Below are positions 40,891-53,283 of a DNA stretch of 64,000 nucleotides, one piece after another. How positions within the stretch are numbered: position 1 is the stretch's first letter; the number at the start of each line of letters is the position of its first letter. The notes beneath the pieces are model-generated. The model worked only from the letters and a program-made list of their open reading frames with translations, searched no databases and had not been told where the DNA came from. This stretch comes from Eutreptiella sp. 'Long Island Sound 2002' (taxonomy: Eukaryota; Euglenozoa; Euglenophyceae; Eutreptiales; Eutreptiaceae). Location of the stretch: contig OZ038383.1 of NCBI GenBank assembly GCA_964036045.1, forward strand, positions 11,486,430 to 11,550,429, written 5' to 3'. The position numbers were made by a program, and so were the translations under genes.

Positions 40891-41684
40891 CACATTCACC
40901 CCAGAACAACCCCAACAAACACCCGTGACAGGTCAGTTTGTAGATTTGGAGACATGTGCAAAAGTGCCCGGTGCCCTTTGTACCACCCAACTGCAAGGTT
41001 TTCAAAGGGGCCACATGCTGGGCCCACAAGTGGAGAGCACGGGGGTGGGTGTCCAACACAGGCCCTGTTTCCTACTCCCAGCTCTGGGACTCTCTTTTGT
41101 ACTGCATAGATACACACTAGGGAATCTTAGAATGGTACCACGTGCCCTCACATCAGGACACTCCAGGCAACGAAAAAGCCAATGACTTGGCAGAGGCCGG
41201 ACGCCTCCAAAACCCCCTAAATTTTGACCTTCCTTTCAATGTCCCCCCGACGCTAGATGGCCTCATGGAACACACTGAGGACATGCAGGACTGTCCTGAC
41301 CCTGCCAGAAGGCTTGATTTTGATACCCTTTTGGCCTCAGCACATTCACATTCGTCTGACACAGTGTCAATGTCCTCCTCAGACGACACCCCTACTGACA
41401 CGCTGCCCCCTGTCGGGGAGTGTGACGCCCTACATTTGGACTCTCCGGGTCTTTGTGAAATGCACAGCCCCTTGGTTCACTTGCCCATGTTTTGGTTGGA
41501 TTCTGACCCTGAACTCGACACGCTTGCACCTCGCACTCCCCCTCTGACTGCATTTGGGCTCGAGGCTATGCCCACGCCAAGTGTGTCGACTTTGCTAGCT
41601 CGTCGGTCGATTCCGGCATGCCACACATGGATGTTCTGCAGTTCTCTTTGCCAAGCTCCGCCTGGTCTTCTTCCACAGATGTGA
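40891..41684 (+). pseudogene. LINE tail: CCCH finger and RNase H C-terminus
   Basis: A frame from 40831 holds CRFGDMCKSARCPLYH, a C-x5-C-x4-C-x3-H zinc finger (first Cys codon 40939). In a different frame from about 41087 one reads LWDSLLYCID, a TAG, then EWYHVPSHQDTPGNEKANDLAEAGR, the end of an RNase H domain as found in non-LTR retrotransposons. It continues as a Ser/Asp/Pro-rich tail to the TGA at 41682. The frame change and the stop show a dead copy. RT and endonuclease parts are not seen upstream. Confidence 0.6.
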
Positions 41685-41879
41685 CTGATCGGTCGCGCCG
41701 CAGGCGGAACCGTATCAAGCGGCCACGGGCCACCCCGCCGCGAGAGAGGGAGACAACATGGCGCCGGCGTGCCTAGAGCAGTGTCACAGCTAGCCCCCCC
41801 CCCCCCCCCCATGTCTGCATCGCACACGGTTCATGGCCACCCAGCAGGTTAAATTGAGCAAGAGGCTTGGATTGGTCCA

Positions 41880-41950
41880 GTCGTCAACACAATAGGGTGG
41901 TACGCCAGCATCGGAGGTTCGCACCCTCCCATCGTCAACATTTACCACCG
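41880..41950 (+). repeat. tRNA-like segment
   Basis: GGTGGTACGCCAGCATC is followed by GGAGGTTCGCACCCTCC, whose second part forms a T-arm-like hairpin. The anticodon arm is not convincing. Confidence 0.3.
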
Positions 41951-42157
41951 CCCTGTACAGCAGCTCGCTACGCCACTGTCAGCCAGCGGTAGGTGCGCCT
42001 CGTCGACTTTTCAGATCTTTTTGGGCTTGCCCTATACCCCCCCCCCCCCTCGACATCATGCAAAATACTTCACCACCGCCCCCTGCAGCAGTGCGCTCCG
42101 CAACCTGCTCCGTTAGCCGCTCGCAATATGTGCTCCTCCTCGTCCTTCGCTTCGGCG

Positions 42158-42246
42158 CAGGGGCCATGCAGACACCAGGAATCGAACCGGCGCCTACACG
42201 GCACGAGCCCAGTGACTCAACCATTGGCACATCACCCACTAGAAGA
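42158..42246 (-). repeat. tRNA-like (SINE-like) segment
   Basis: On the minus strand ATGGTTGAGTCACTGGGCTC precedes GCGCCGGTTCGATTCCTGG, which contains a perfect B-box (GGTTCGATTCC). No full cloverleaf was found. Confidence 0.4.
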
Positions 42247-42902
42247 CACCACACACACACAGACACACGACAGTGCCACACGTGATAACCCAGATCGCCC
42301 CTCTGGCCTTCGCGGCTATTGACGGGGCGTGGCGGGTGCAATGACCGCCACGGCACCCACCAAAGGCGATCCATATCAACCCCCGTCCCCCCAGAGCCAA
42401 AACTTTTGTTGAAACGTTGAGACGCCTTTGCGCCACCATAGGCGCCTTTGTGCCCCCGAAGTTCGGGTACGACACGTCCTCACGTGCCAGAGAGCAAGTG
42501 CATGACAGGGGCAGCATGAGCACGACCTGCAAGGCAAGGGTTAGAGACTAACCGGCACTGTGGGAGGGTGGTGGGTGCGAGCTGACCTCAGTGTCCAGAG
42601 GACCAAAGCCAAAGCACAGTCAGCGACCACCTGGAGTGGTACGGAACTGGTCTGCCCTGCAGTGCAGCGAGAAAAACACTGAACAATGTGGTTATGACCA
42701 TGCGCCTGTGACACGGGGGCGTATGCGAGCCCAGTATCCGTTGCCTCATGGCCCCCCCAGAGGCATAGAGGCCTGTATCGTGCTCGTAATTGAATGGCAT
42801 GCGGCGAGGCTCACATCCCACGGGCGGTGGTTTGAACCCCGGGGAGGGCTGCGATGCGCCATTCGACGGGACAACCGCACCAGTTATGCCCGCGGAACAG
42901 GA

Positions 42903-42990
42903 ACACAGACCTCGTCGTTATAGCATAGTGGCAAAAGGGATCAGCCCCAGGCAGGAGATGCCGGGTTCGATTCTGGGGGGGCTCGAAATG
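42903..42990 (+). repeat. tRNA-like (SINE-like) segment
   Basis: TATAGCATAGTGGCAAAAGG fits the A-box and CCGGGTTCGATTCTGGG fits a T-arm with four of five pairs. Acceptor pairing is poor. A related B-box, GGTTTGAACCCC, lies at 42829. Confidence 0.4.
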
Positions 42991-43792
42991 CATAGGTCTT
43001 GTGGTATGATGGTTGATTTGCTCGGTATCATCTAGGATATTTTTTACTGCTGCACTAGGCACTATGCACCCGTCCCACAGACTGCAGCTATGACCTGGCT
43101 CTACGGACAGCCGTGTGTCTGTGCCCACTCTGCACCTTGCTTTCAACTGCCTTTGAATGTTTGCAACCAGTAATCTTTACCGTCGAGGGTTAGGCCGAAG
43201 GAGTGCCATGCTTTGCAGCACACACACGGTTGTAGTAGTCGCATGCAGCCCGACAAACGGGCGCCATAGTGTTATTGATCTGGTCTTCCATGGGACTCGT
43301 CAGAGACAGGTGGGAACAGTATGTACATCTGCCATATGATTTGTCTTGCATGTGTGCAGCGCCACTGATCAGCCCTAATTACCGGACGAGCAACACATTG
43401 GGACTCAGGGCTGAAATTGCCTATGGCAGGGGCATTCAGTCAATTAGATACCGACCATCAACCCCCAACTGCAATTGGACAACCCGACAGCCACAAGGGG
43501 ATGAAGGGAGCGACATGCTCCCCCCGCCCCCAACGCCGCACACTAGCAGCAATGAGCCTGCCAGCAGAAAAAGAAATAGCCCGAAACTGGGAGGAACGCA
43601 AGCAGCAAAACAACTAGGCCCAGAGCCGCCCCACACACGGAAGTGAGATGAGCCCCAACAGGGTACACAACAATACACAAGGGAACCATGAGGTGCGAGC
43701 ACCGCAGCAACCACCAAATGCGGCGCAAGCCATCCGCAAACACCCCCCCTCTTCCCTCTACAAGGTGCCCACGTACTCCACAAGGGCTTAAT

Positions 43793-43932
43793 GTATTGAC
43801 GCCCACACTTGTGGGAATAGGACTGTTTGTTAGGCACATGAGAAGTGACATGCCTTGGCGTTGAATTCAGCCATTTCACCTGATACAGCGTGCTTTGTAA
43901 GGGAAGGTTTGCGGTTCACTTTGGTCTACTTG
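43793..43932 (-). repeat. Dispersed repeat family R2, copy 2
   Basis: Its reverse complement matches 15226-15392 (CCAAGTAGACCA, CTTACAAAGCACG, CTAACAAACA, ACAAGTGTGGGCGTC). Confidence 0.75.
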
Positions 43933-43939
43933 GGGGGCT

Positions 43940-44013
43940 GCTCTATGGGAGGGTAAATCTTGGGTTTAAGTCATGATTATTAATGCAAAAGTAGCGCGCT
44001 GGGCAAACACTGC
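43940..44013 (+). repeat. Dispersed repeat family R1, copy 2
   Basis: It matches 14919-14992: CTCTATGGGAGGGTAAATCT through TAGCGCGCTGGGCAAACACT. Confidence 0.75.
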
Positions 44014-44605
44014 CCCAAGGAATGATAGAGCTGAGGAGATGCAGGTCTGTACAATAATGAATGAGCGAAATCAGGCCACTCACTGAATATCATCCCGTTG
44101 GCCCTTGTTTCCGTTTGTGGTGGCCCCGTGAAGGAAAAGTATGCGTTGAGCAAGTAAGGTGTGCATGAATATTTCGCGGCGAGTTTCACATCTGTTGGAA
44201 GTGGCGGCTTTTGCGGCTCGGATCTGTGGCATGTATTTATGTCAGAAAGTCGTTGTTCTGAATCAGTTTTCTTATAGCAGCGTGAAATCGTCACTATGCC
44301 CAGCATGGCCGCACCCCCCCCCCCCCATGCCATGACAAGAAACAGCTTAGGTTGTTGTTGTTTGCACGGCAAAGCGTCACCACCAGTCACCACCAGGTGT
44401 GAAAGGTGTCAGCGAGAAGAAGCGGCATCAGATTTGCTTTCAAATTTGTAGACCACTCTGATGCCTTTGGTTCCAGTCTAAGGGGTTGCGGAGGCTGTTC
44501 CAAACCTTGCAGTCTGGAAATGGCTGAATAGGACCACCCAGACCTTGTCCACTTCGTATGACACAGTTGATTTGCCCTGTTTTGGTGCTCTGCTGTGCAA
44601 AAGAA

Positions 44606-44869
44606 ATGGCGCAGCGTGTGGCCCATGCAAAGACCCAAGCATTGAAACGGAAGCTCGTTGAATGCATGGAGAATATCATAGACCTTGCTGTGGATATTGA
44701 GAAGCAGTCGACGCCCGGTACTGTCCAACATCGGGAAGGCCAGGCCCTGATCAAGCGGCTTACTGAGGAAGTCATGCAAACGGTGAAATCCCAGCGACGC
44801 TTGGATGCCCACGAAGAGGCCATTGGCCATCTCCAAAGCATTGATGTCTCCACTGAGAATTGGAAGCCG
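44606..44869 (+). CDS. Probable N-terminal exon of NSE2/MMS21 SUMO ligase
   Basis: MAQRVAHAKTQALKRKLVEC starts a charged, strongly helical frame (MENIIDLAVDIEKQ, ALIKRLTEEVMQTV, RRLDAHEEAIGHLQ). The N-terminal half of NSE2, which binds SMC5, is likewise a pair of long helices. The frame would stop at TGA just past a splice donor, CCG|GTGTGAGT, or two bases later GT|GTGAGT; the first choice leaves phase 0. The only downstream exon with matching content, 60510-61067, also starts in phase 0. The start could be ATG 44606 or in-frame ATG 44558. Linking the two exons is inference, and more exons may lie between. Confidence 0.45.
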
Positions 44870-47800
44870 GTGTGAGTCCACATGCAGCAGGCCCAGGGGA
44901 CTACATGCGTTTGGAACGATTGTAGGTTAGGGGATGCGGGATGCTGGAGCATTTCAAGCAGGATCTTTGTCTGAAGTGATTGGTTAATCTTGTTGGGTTG
45001 CAGAGGGTACCATGTATAAACCCCTTACCCCTGCGATAGCATAGCCTAGCCTAGCCAGCCCTATTTGACTATTTGACGGTTGTTATCTGACTGCAATTTT
45101 TGTGGTAAAAGGTGTAAAATGAAATGTGTGCGATGTAGTTGTATTGGGAAAGAGGGACTGTATCATACCTGCGAAAGGGTGTTCTGCGGATAACAACATT
45201 GTACTTGAGATTGCAATCCACATGTACCCCCCGCCCCTTTGTCCTAACATGTGGGTACCTGTGTTTCCGCACGTCTGTGCTTTTTTTTTTGGGACCATAA
45301 TTGTTGCTGTTCCAACACTGAGAGACTGTGGTTTGCAGTTTTGTGCAGACTGCAGGGGCAGTCAATTTGGGTGTCAAATTGTGGGTTTTAACAATTAAAG
45401 GACACAGATGCCATTCCTGCATGTGAGATGTCTTAGTTTGGGCAGTGGATTAAAAAAGGCATTGGCTTCCATGACAGATGATGAATTGCGCTCAGCCATG
45501 CTAAAAGCCATTTTCCCCAATGGGATGAAGTTGTCCAGCTCTTCAAGATGAGGCCCAAGGTTGGCAATGGGTTCTATTTGGCGCCTGTAGATCAGAATGT
45601 ATGCAGCTGAGTGGTATCTGAGTTGTGCAGATGAGGATAAATGCTTTGCATTGTCGTGTTTTGAGGAGTTTTGAGGTTGGCTTATGTCTGCAGCATGCGT
45701 TCCATGGTGTGTGTGGTGCACAAACACATGCTTGTCCAAACACCGGGACCCATTTTTGCACTTTCACTGAACCTGGCCCCGTGTTAGGACAAAGGGTGGG
45801 TGGGGGGTACTTGTGTTGATTCCTTTTTCAGCCACGGACAGCCATTGCTCTTGTCACTAGGCCATTTCAGCTAGCAATGGCCACATGGGCATATGCTAGC
45901 TCCGGATGCATTCTGCCATGTGAACAAAATATATGTGTATGTATATGTTCATCCACTGCCCCCCCTCCCCCCCCTTGCATTCCGGGCTGGTGTGTGTTGG
46001 CGAATGTTTTCATTTGTGTATGTGTATGTGTATGTCTATGTGTATGTGACCCTGTGCACAACGCCGACATTGGGAGCACCAATGCCTGCATTGGACGCTG
46101 CTTGAATATGAATTTCATCAGCCTACAAATACGAAATTGATAGAGTACTAGCATTGGCTGAACTATGCGGAAATTAGTAATCATAGAGTTGGGAGGAAAA
46201 TGCACTTTTGAGGGTTGTTGTGGAATGGGAATGCATTGTGGCAACGAGTCCATTGCCGGTGCCGCTCGAGGTTTCATATGTAGTCATTCCCATCAACATG
46301 AGTTTTGGGGGGTGTTGTGCACCACAACTACTATAGGAACTGTAACATACTTCGGTGGCCCCGAGTCTTCCGGATCATTGGTGCATCCTAGTTCCCAGCA
46401 TTGTCACTTGGTGTTGTTGATGGAGTGTGGTGCATGTGTTGATCTAGAGCCATACCCAAGCTTCTAGCCCCTCGAGGTTGAGGGACCATGATCAGATTAA
46501 GCCTCTATTTCTATAGGAGTACAGACCCATGCAACACCCATAACGCTTTGAGCCCTCATGGCATGATGACCGAAGGCAGCCCCTGCTGGTGGTTTGCCCA
46601 TGCGCTTTGGTACCACACCTGTCTTTGAACAGGAAATATGGGAAGGGCCAGGTAGCGGACCCATTCCTAGCACTACCATATCAAACCCAAGTGAGGGGCA
46701 TTACCACGCACACCTCAACCGCAGGCCATCCCAACGTTCTGAAGTGGCACCACCATTTCCGACAAGTCTATGGGTAACTCCATTTCTGGGCCGGGCTTCA
46801 CTTTTTATCATTTCAGAGTTTTGCACTGCTCTGGTGGTCACAGTCTTTTTTGTGCATGGTTAACATCACAGAAGTGGATGGCTGCATGTTCCCACTCCAT
46901 TGGAAGTCTCCTAGGCTTGGATCACTTGCCACATCAGCAAAGCATGAGTAGTGTGTGTACCCCCACTATCACTTGCCCCAAGGTTCCATGGCGCTGAAGA
47001 CACTGAAGAAAATTGTCCTCTTGTCACAATGCAGTCGTAGCGGAAAGGTCAGTGTTGGGTTCTCGCACAAGGTCCGGCCCCCAAGTGGGGGGGGGGAAGG
47101 CGTCATTTGGTGACTATTCCTCATGGGGGCCGGGGACCGTTGCTCGTTTTGAAGGGAATGTCCATGGGACCCATGCCGAGTTGCACATTTGTAGAGCTCA
47201 AAAATCTATTCACATCCCTGCTCTGCAATACATGTGCCTTCCTTGGTAAGACAATTCAACCAAAACCACCTTGAAGAGGGTTGTTAAATCAAGTGAAGGT
47301 GCGGGCGTCATGGGGGCGGTTGGGGGGGGGGGGTTCCGTCTCGCCTTGCGCCAAAGGCGTTGTCCCATGGCGGGGGGAGGGGGATTCGGGGAGTTGGGTT
47401 GGGTTGCGTCTCGCCTTGCACCAAAGGTGGTATCCCATGGTCTGTGTGACCTTACCTCACCCTACGTTCGGTTGTATCGTTCGGTTGTATCGTCTCAGAG
47501 CCACCCAGTTTGCTGGCGATCCCCAAACCTCACCAAGGCGCCGGCGAGAGGGTGATACCGCTGTGCCCGTGTTTGTCGGTTGCACGCGCCCTGGGTCTGG
47601 GGTTTTCAGGGCACATTGTTGGCTTAGTAGCACACTTGTGTTCTTCTCCGGCGGGTTGTGGTCCTCTTGTGGGCGGGTTGAGGGGGGGCTCCAGGCCCAG
47701 CAGCGGGGCATGGGTGCCCTACCACAAGTCTGCTGGAGTAATCAGTGGGTCGGCTGGCCTATGGCTTCCTCTTTCCCCCTCCCCTTTCGGATCAATGGAT

Positions 47801-48780
47801 CCGGACGTGTGTGGAAACGCCAAGCATGGTGTGCGGATGGGCCCCCGACCCACATCATATGCATAACACCATGATGTATAGCATGCAGCCGGCTCAGGCT
47901 GTGCCCCAGCCAAGTGAGGCAATGGAGGGTCATGGGCAAGCGACTCGTGAGCAAACGTGACCGTTGTTGCGAGGGGAGCCTCTTGTCATACAGGATAGGT
48001 GAGAAGCGGGCCCGTGGTGGGAGCCATGTGTGCCTAACCCATGGACTACTGCTCCTTAAAATGAACTCTCCCCCCTGGCCTATGGCTTCCTCAAGCCCAC
48101 GATTGACCCTAGGGGGGTGCATGGGGCGCGTGGTTTGAGGCACTCCTTGACTGACCCAAAGGGTCACAAGTGGCATTGTATGGAGTGCCAAACCGGCAGG
48201 GGGTGTCCAAGTGGATAGAAGGTCCTGGGGCGTGTTGCGCACTTCACAGCCCTAGGAGCACTTGAGGGAGCGGAGCTCCCAGTGAGCTTGCTGCGCTTTG
48301 GTCGCCTCTAGCAAGATGGGACCCCAAGGGTTACACCGCTCGTTGACCCGTCCTGAAGGGGCACGGGGCTATGGAGCCTCATTTTAGGGATGGGGTGTAC
48401 CTGTTTGTCCATTTGCTGGTTTTCCCCACTTGTTCGGGAAAGGAGGACCACCTGGTGGGTTACCATGCGGTCCTAGGTCCCAAAGTTGTCGACCTTCAAT
48501 GCCCTCCCCCCCTTGTGTGAGGGAAGGAACCTCATTCGCTATCTGCCAGTTTGCAGCGAGGGAAGAGTGTGCTGGCGGCGCACGCGCACGCGCACGTGTG
48601 TGTGTCTGTGTGTGCGTTCGGTCCGTTACGCGTCTTGTCCCGTATCTGTTGGGATGCTAGGGGTGGTGGGCTACCCCTGTGGGCTACCCCTACAAAAGGT
48701 GTGCTACCCCTGTTTCCTAGTCCCTAATAGGGAGCCATCCCACTGTGAGCACCCTTGTTTTGTGGTGGTTGAAATCTGGG
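44870..48780. other. Stretch without recognised gene, probably intronic
   Basis: Only short frames are seen. A 70-base direct repeat (CGTCTCGCCTTGCRCCAAAGG) occurs at 47336 and 47406. If the NSE2 model is right, all of 44870-60509 is intron. Confidence 0.4.
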
Positions 48781-48782
48781 CT

Positions 48783-48784
<2 letters not shown>

Positions 48785-48859
<75 letters not shown>

Positions 48860-48880
48860 TGTGTGTGTGTGTTGGCGGCG
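48785..48880. repeat. (GA)n microsatellite followed by (GT)n
   Basis: About 37 GA units run to ~48858, then a short GT run. A smaller CACG/GT tract stands upstream at 48580-48615. Confidence 0.98.
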
Positions 48881-48911
48881 TTGGGATCGTGTGTTGATTG
48901 AGACCTAGAAT

Positions 48912-49095
48912 CAGCTCGCAGAGGTTGTTGCATCAAAGCCACACAGGCCCGTGTATAGGGGAAAACGCCACATTGGCCCCCCATTTGGGGCCTTTTTGGA
49001 CCTATTCGCATACCCTACCCCAAGGGGTTGAATTGTTAATTTAACCCCTTGTAGAATCATTATTGTGTCCAATAAACACGTCCCCCAATTAGTGT
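48912..49095 (+). repeat. ~180-bp direct repeat R4, copy 1
   Basis: It starts GCAGAGGTTGTTGCATCAAA and includes AAGCCACACAGGCCCGT and CAAGGGGTTGAAT. It matches 49685-49868 in the same orientation at a distance of ~775 bases. Confidence 0.9.
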
Positions 49096-49129
49096 TTTGT
49101 TTGAACCCCCCCCCCGACCCCCCCCCTAT

Positions 49130-49335
49130 TGAAACCCCCCTTTTGGAGCTTTTTAGGGAGGTCGGGGTGGGGTGGGGTGTCAAAATGCTGAAAAAATGAC
49201 CCCCCCTTTTTGGTCGAAAATCATGAATCTTTTGGTTTTTTAATTTTGAGCCAAAAAAGTGTTTCCGCGTCCGCACCCCATGGTGTTTGTATAGGGCGGA
49301 GTGGGACGAGCGCCCGTGCGGTTTATTTACCTTTG
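49130..49335 (+). repeat. Dispersed repeat family R5, copy 1
   Basis: TTTTTTGGTCGAAAATCA, TTTTGAGCC, GTTTGTATAGGGC and GAGTGGGACGAGCGC recur in the same order at 59019-59215. Confidence 0.9.
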
Positions 49336-49684
49336 AGGGGCATGACTAGGAGGCGGGGCGCCAAAACTCACGTCGGCCCACATTCCCACCCCCTGACCTC
49401 TGTACATTGGTCCATGGAGGTGAATTGGAGATTGCCCGAAATTGCTGTTGTTTGGGCTGTTTAGTGGTGCCTAACAAATTTTCAAACTTCGATGTTTTCC
49501 AAAATTCTCCGTCACTCCTGGGATGGACTTGGGTGATCATTTGGCGACAATACGGGTACTTGAGCACCCATGGGGGCCCGTGTGGTGGCTGCTGGGCCCA
49601 TGTAGCCCGAGCCATGCCCCCCCCCCCCCCCGAAGCCCCGAAATTGCCGTTGCTTAGGTTCTTTAGTGGCAATTGAAAACCACC

Positions 49685-49868
49685 TCGCAAAGGTTGTTAG
49701 ATCAAAGCCACACAGGCCCGTATACAGGCAAAAACGCCACATACCCCCCCATTTTGGGCCTTTTTGGGCCTGTTCGCCTACCCTACCTCAAGGGGTTGAA
49801 TCGTTTGTTTAATCCATTGTAAAATCATTATTTTGTCCAATGAATGCATCTCCCATGAGTTTTTCGTC
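49685..49868 (+). repeat. ~180-bp direct repeat R4, copy 2
   Basis: It starts GCAAAGGTTGTTAGATCAAA and matches the copy at 48912 through GTCCAATGAATGCATCTCCC. The ~590 bases between the copies have no coding frame. Confidence 0.9.
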
Positions 49869-50748
49869 CTGACCCCACTAACCCCCCCCCCCCCCCGAGT
49901 TTTGAAACATTGTGGTGCAGGGGCCGTGGCGCCAATGGCGCCAAATTTCTTGTCCCCTTCTTAGTTGAAGGGGGTACTATGCCTTTGGTCCTTAAGACCC
50001 TTAAGACATTTTTCCCGGCAAAGACGAGAAATTGCTGTTTTCACATACATACATACCTCTGTACCCCCATGCTTCCCAGACACACACACACCCTTGAGGT
50101 ATGCATATTGTAGTAGTGGGTGTCGCGCAGCCCCCCCCGCGGGCCGAGCTGCCAATATCCCCTCACCACCCCCTCCCGCCGACCCCCCCACTCCCGCCGA
50201 CCCCCCCCCCCCCCGCCCCGACCCCCCCCCGCATGTCTTGGCAGATAGTTGGGGGGGTGTTGCATGTCATGTCATGTCATGGGGCGCTAGAGCCATCGTC
50301 CGCCGGTCCGCACACGGGCGTCCATCGGCAAAACGTCTAGCCGTTACGCACACACACACTCCGATGAGATGTGCCCCAGGTGAGAAGGGTTGCCGCGCCA
50401 TGCTATGCGCGGAAGAGAGGTTTGCCTAGGCCAAGCAAGGGCCTGAATAGGCGAAGGAGCAAACGCTCAGAGACACCAGCCCTGCCCACGGGCCCCGGCA
50501 TATTGCGGACTAGTGGGATTCACCTTGGAAGCTCGTCGCGCGCTCTCGTTGGCTTTGGCTCGTCTCATCCCCACCATGTTCCTGCCCTAACAACAATGGC
50601 CCCAGGGGACCCAACAACCCTCCTGCCACCAGCACAACAACTAGCCCACGGAGGGAGACGGATGCCTGGCTCTGCGCCCCGGGCTCCTAAGCAAACCGAT
50701 TGGTAAGTCAAGAACACACGCGCACCCCACGGCAGATTGGAGTGCCTG

Positions 50749-51336
50749 TCACAACCATGGGCCAGACCCCCTTCCTTCCAATAGTAGCCCCACATCATCC
50801 ATGGTGACAGCCGAGTGAAGCGCGCGGATGTAGGAAAGAGCAAGGGGGGTGAGAAGGAGAGGGGTAGCGGCGTCGGCTGAGGGTAGGGTGATACTCGGGA
50901 GGCCGGACATGGAGACCCACATGACCCCACATTTAGCCTGCGGCGCCCCATCTGCCACTACACGTACAGCCAAGCTGCTGGACCCATTGGACACACACGC
51001 CGCATGCATAGACTCACCCTCCACTGTCCATCCCAGAATAACTAGTTCGGCCAAGTGGGACTGGAATGTCGAGGCCAATGCAACCCAGAGGCGCAGGCAA
51101 TCCAGCTCGGAGTGAGCTGTCCGGTCAGTAATTGGCGACTCACAAAGGGGGCAACACACAGCTGGAGGAGAGTGTCTAACATGCCTGTAGGACCGGATCC
51201 ACAAACACACCTTGATCTCATTGTTGGTTGGTTGGAGCTCAGTGAGTTGATGGCCCCAGGAGCTACTACCATATTTGGGCGAGGCACATGGGGGGGGGGG
51301 GGGCAGAGAGGGGGGAAACACAGAGGCATCATTCAC
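50749..51336 (-). pseudogene. LINE C-terminal CCHC segment
   Basis: AVCCPLCESP, then TAHSELDC, gives C-x2-C-x9-H-x4-C, the zinc knuckle commonly found after RT/RNase H in non-LTR elements. Downstream is AVRVVADGAPQAKCGVMWV, which faintly resembles the start of an RNase H strand. Confidence 0.6.
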
Positions 51337-51539
51337 CGTTTGCAGAACCGACTAGGGGGTGACACACAACGCCCCACGTTGGAGTAGTAAGGAGTAGGGC
51401 TGCAGGGCATGCAGGAAAGATACCGCTGCTTCTAGGGGCCCGCGGGGGGGCTGACGCCAACTCGTGGGCAGCAGCCTGAGCTTGTGCAATCATGCACATG
51501 CAGGTGCCGCCACCCCGTGACGTGCAGGGAGGGCACATA

Positions 51540-52049
51540 CCCCTCTATGTGGGCCTCTGCCGTAAGCAACCGCGCCACATACTTGAGCAGGACATTCACA
51601 TAGTAGGAGGGGGTGGGTTTCTGGAGGCCGTCTTTGACAGCAGCAGATAGGTTGTCACTGACAAGCAGTGCTCAGCCCACACGTAGCCACTGTAGCACAA
51701 TCACCGACAAGGCACGGCCCAGCCACTCCGCGGCCCAGGAAGTGGGGTCTACCACCGCCATGTGACACGAGAAGTGCGCCGCTACACCAGCCCAATGGAG
51801 GAGGATAGCCGCAAAGCCAGTGCCGCGCAGCACAAACACACCGTCAGAAACCATAGTAACTGGCTGTTGCAAGTCCCGCCTTAGCCAGTGCTCCTGGATA
51901 ACGGCCTTCTGCGCTTCCGTAGAGGGGGACACACACAGACTGAGACCCAGGGCTTCACAGCCTGGAAGCAGGATTTGCGGGTCTGAACCCCGGAGGCTTT
52001 CCCATACCCGATCATGCAGCAAGCCACGCACTAGCTCCTTGGTATACAC
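51540..52049 (-). pseudogene. LINE RNase H domain, interrupted by a stop
   Basis: TMVSDGVFVLRGTGFAAIL supplies the first Asp, DPTSWAAEWLGRAL the Glu, and LLVSDNLSAAV the third acidic residue. A TGA between RVG and ALLVSDN cuts the domain in an otherwise continuous frame. Confidence 0.8.
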
Positions 52050-52368
52050 ACTCTAGCTGCCGGCTGCTTTGAGAGTGAGGAGGATACGCTGCAAGCGTAG
52101 ACACAACTCCAAGCAGGGGTATCCTAGGCCCCCAGGTGGAGGGGGACGAGCAGGTATTTGGTCGGGAACCACCTTGGGAGGTGAAGGGAGCCGCAGGCCA
52201 CTTGCTGAACTTGGGTCTACAGTGGAGCCAGCGCGCCCGCCGACAAAGGGACCAGGGTCCATCTAAACTCAAGGGAGGACACGGCATACTATAGCGTGAC
52301 CCTCAGGGCCAAAATATATCAGGGCCTGGTTCGGCGTACCCTGGCCAGCACATGAATAAAGAGGTCAG

Positions 52369-53283
52369 CTACAACACAAATATAAGGTCTTGGGGACTCA
52401 CCGATGACGCACGAGATGCCGACTGTCTTGAGACCGTGGGTTTGATAGTCACGAGATGGAGCCCGCCCTGTACTGAAGCTTGCCCCTGGGTAAATCTAAT
52501 ATGGTACATTTTTAGGTTGGACGCATTCAGTATGCCTCCGGAAACAGCAGCCACCTTGTACAACTCGCATAAAATATGAACCATCTCTTCCGGGCTGAGT
52601 GCCATCGCGCGTCCATCGTCGGAAAAAATAACTTTTGGGACTTGCACTCCCGGCAAGCAGGGGTGCGGGGGACCAGTAACACTGTCCAGCAGAGCCCAAG
52701 ATCGCAGGATGCATGTGATGAGATCCCCCCCTACACCCATGATGTCGCCTTGTATCCCACCCTGCAGCATATAATACGGCGGGGCGAGCCTGAAAGGGGT
52801 CTACAGATACACGATCCGCCCGTCAATGAACCACTTGGTCAGCGTGCCCACATGTTCATGGGGGGGGGGTCCATCCATAAGGTAACCACTCAGAGCCTCC
52901 TTGCTCACATTGCAGAACGCATTTGACTCATCCCAATCTGCACACCGGCAGCCTCTCGGCGACTGGATCGCCCAATAAGCAAGCACACCGCAGAAATACA
53001 CCGAGGTCACGGGGGGGTGACTTCGTTGCGGTACGCATAGGCCCATAGAGGCATAAGATGAAACAGCTTTGAGCGGGACATGAACTTGGCAAAAAGCAGG
53101 GTAGACTCCCTCCTACGGAGAACCGGACCTATGACTATGGGGGTGTTGTTCTTGATAAGCCACTGGGCATCCTTCTTCAACAGGCAGGTGTGCAGGGCTG
53201 CTTGCAGATAGTTAGATAACTGGCCTTCGCGGAGCCGCCAGACCCAATCAAGAATTGCCCAGTGCCCGGATGTAGTAAGGGCC
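52369..53283 (-). pseudogene. LINE reverse transcriptase, broken
   Basis: The fingers region reads LKKDAQWLIKNNTPIVIGP, then LRRESTLLFAKFMSRSKLF, and ends at a TGA beside a C run, where the frame slips. The new frame has motif A, CADWDESNAFCNV, a TAG at about 52799-52801, motif B, QGGIQGDIMG, and motif C, IFSDDGRA (~52613-52634). Both Asp of the FSDD box are intact. The frame then runs to a stop after DLIFVL. Confidence 0.88.

Noticed and set aside
42903-42990. Functional tRNA gene
   Set aside because: A- and B-box are present but the acceptor stem does not pair and no sound anticodon arm forms.
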